The notes below the pieces were generated by a model. It ran no database searches and was not told the origin of the DNA. It saw only the letters and a program-made list of their open reading frames with translations. A stretch of 64,000 bases of DNA, from assembly GCA_013141385.1 (NCBI GenBank), contig JABFRB010000022.1, positions 1 to 64,000 of the forward strand. Direction: 5' to 3'. Positions 63,537 through 64,000 of the stretch are shown one piece after another. The position numbers were made by a program, and so were the translations under genes. Position 1 is the stretch's first letter, and each line of letters begins with the position of its first letter. Origin of the DNA: Bacteroidales bacterium (GTDB lineage Bacteria; Bacteroidota; Bacteroidia; Bacteroidales; Tenuifilaceae).

Positions 63537-64000
63537 TACATATCGCTTTTCGTACAATTGGCAGCCTTCGTGAAAAATTAATGGCTACAACAAAACAAAT
63601 AAAGGCAGATGTGAATATTGTATACTGAACCCCTGCCCAAGGAGTAATTGTACCAAGCAGCAAACTTCCCAATGGGGTTATGCCCATAAAAGACATCCCA
63701 TATAAAGCGACTACCCTACCCCGCTTATCCTCATCAACAATGGTTTGAATAAGAGTATTGGTTGATGCAAACTGAACTATCATACCAAATCCAACGAAAT
63801 ACATCAATATAAGTGAAATAGCGGTGTTTTGTGAAATTGAAAATCCCATCAATGCAACGCTAAAGGTAATAGCAGATATAAGAATAAGCTTTGGTATCCT
63901 AGAAATACCTTTTCGTGATGCTAGGTAGAAAGCCCCAGTTAACGCCCCAGCACCCATTGTACCTGTCAGAAAACCTAACATCTGAGAGTTCCCATGAAGG
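63532..64000 (-). CDS. MFS exporter, C-terminal part (continues past the window)
   Basis: The frame stays open to the right edge (the last visible codons read LHGNSQMLGFLTG), so the ATG at 63981 is internal. The visible 155 residues hold about five membrane segments of the second half. The LHGNSQ-LGFL segment and LASRKG loop are typical of the EntS-like MFS_3 group of exporters. Motif D/ERRG-like features are in DEDKRGRVVALYG. The substrate cannot be told from this part. Confidence 0.82.
   Translation of the reverse strand, partial: LHGNSQMLGFLTGTMGAGALTGAFYLASRKGISRIPKLILISAITFSVALMGFSISQNTAISLILMYFVGFGMIVQFASTNTLIQTIVDEDKRGRVVALYGMSFMGITPLGSLLLGTITPWAGVQYTIFTSAFICFVVAINFSRRLPIVRKAICK

Overview
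The window is AT-rich DNA from a free-living member of the Bacteroidota, probably of the Bacteroidales/Marinilabiliales type. The signs are many N-terminal signal peptides ending in A-Q, a TonB-dependent receptor, SpoIIE-type phosphatases with membrane-anchored sensors, hybrid histidine kinases, Bacteroidota promoter elements (TTTG plus TAnnTTTG, for example at 19875-19907) and weak Shine-Dalgarno sequences. I do not assign a genus. I found no tRNA, rRNA or CRISPR array.

Layout. 1-7.6 kb is an accessory island. It holds the end of a DDE transposase, then a same-strand cluster of four genes: a HEPN-motif protein, an nSTAND ATPase fused to a SpoIIE/PP2C phosphatase, a HEAT-repeat protein with two C-terminal SiaC (DUF1987) domains, and a second protein made of two SiaC domains. 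A small membrane protein faces it. A miniature inverted-repeat element and a relic of an IS200-like (RAYT) transposase follow. 7.6-35.5 kb is mostly ordinary genome: PnuC, an Old-Yellow-Enzyme oxidoreductase, an LTA-synthase-like enzyme, isoaspartyl peptidase, a PLP racemase/aldolase, a hybrid kinase, a second SpoIIE phosphatase, an M28 peptidase, a TonB receptor, an ECF sigma operon, an orphan Dam methylase, a single-domain SiaC protein, a MalY-like lyase, a serine hydrolase and a DHOD-like enzyme.

36-43.3 kb is a peptide-secretion locus on the minus strand. Two short unannotated precursors with double-glycine leaders (42213-42359 and 43175-43297), plus a decayed third, lie upstream of a carboxypeptidase-regulatory-domain protein, two paralogous membrane proteins, a thioredoxin-like protein and an ABC exporter with a C39 peptidase domain. 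A 21-bp minisatellite of about 20 units lies beyond the exporter. A TPR-CHAT caspase-like protein is transcribed divergently from the precursors.

47.9-54 kb is a chemosensory block: CheW, two outer-membrane proteins and two methyl-accepting proteins with near-identical 3' halves and a CheR-docking-like C-terminus. 54.4-64 kb holds a large PocR-PAS-GAF hybrid kinase, a nucleotide pyrophosphatase, an S9 peptidase, a BlaI/BlaR1-like pair with a clear double operator, and the end of an MFS exporter.

The two most promising systems are the nSTAND-phosphatase/SiaC cluster and the double-glycine peptide locus. In the first, I infer a partner-switching circuit in which a STAND sensor controls dephosphorylation of tandem SiaC proteins. 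No SiaB-like kinase is visible in the window. At least four copies or relics of one miniature element (7331-7505, about 47330-47430, two in 54116-54421, 63336-63486) are scattered between genes, and two of them supply stop codons to adjacent reading frames.
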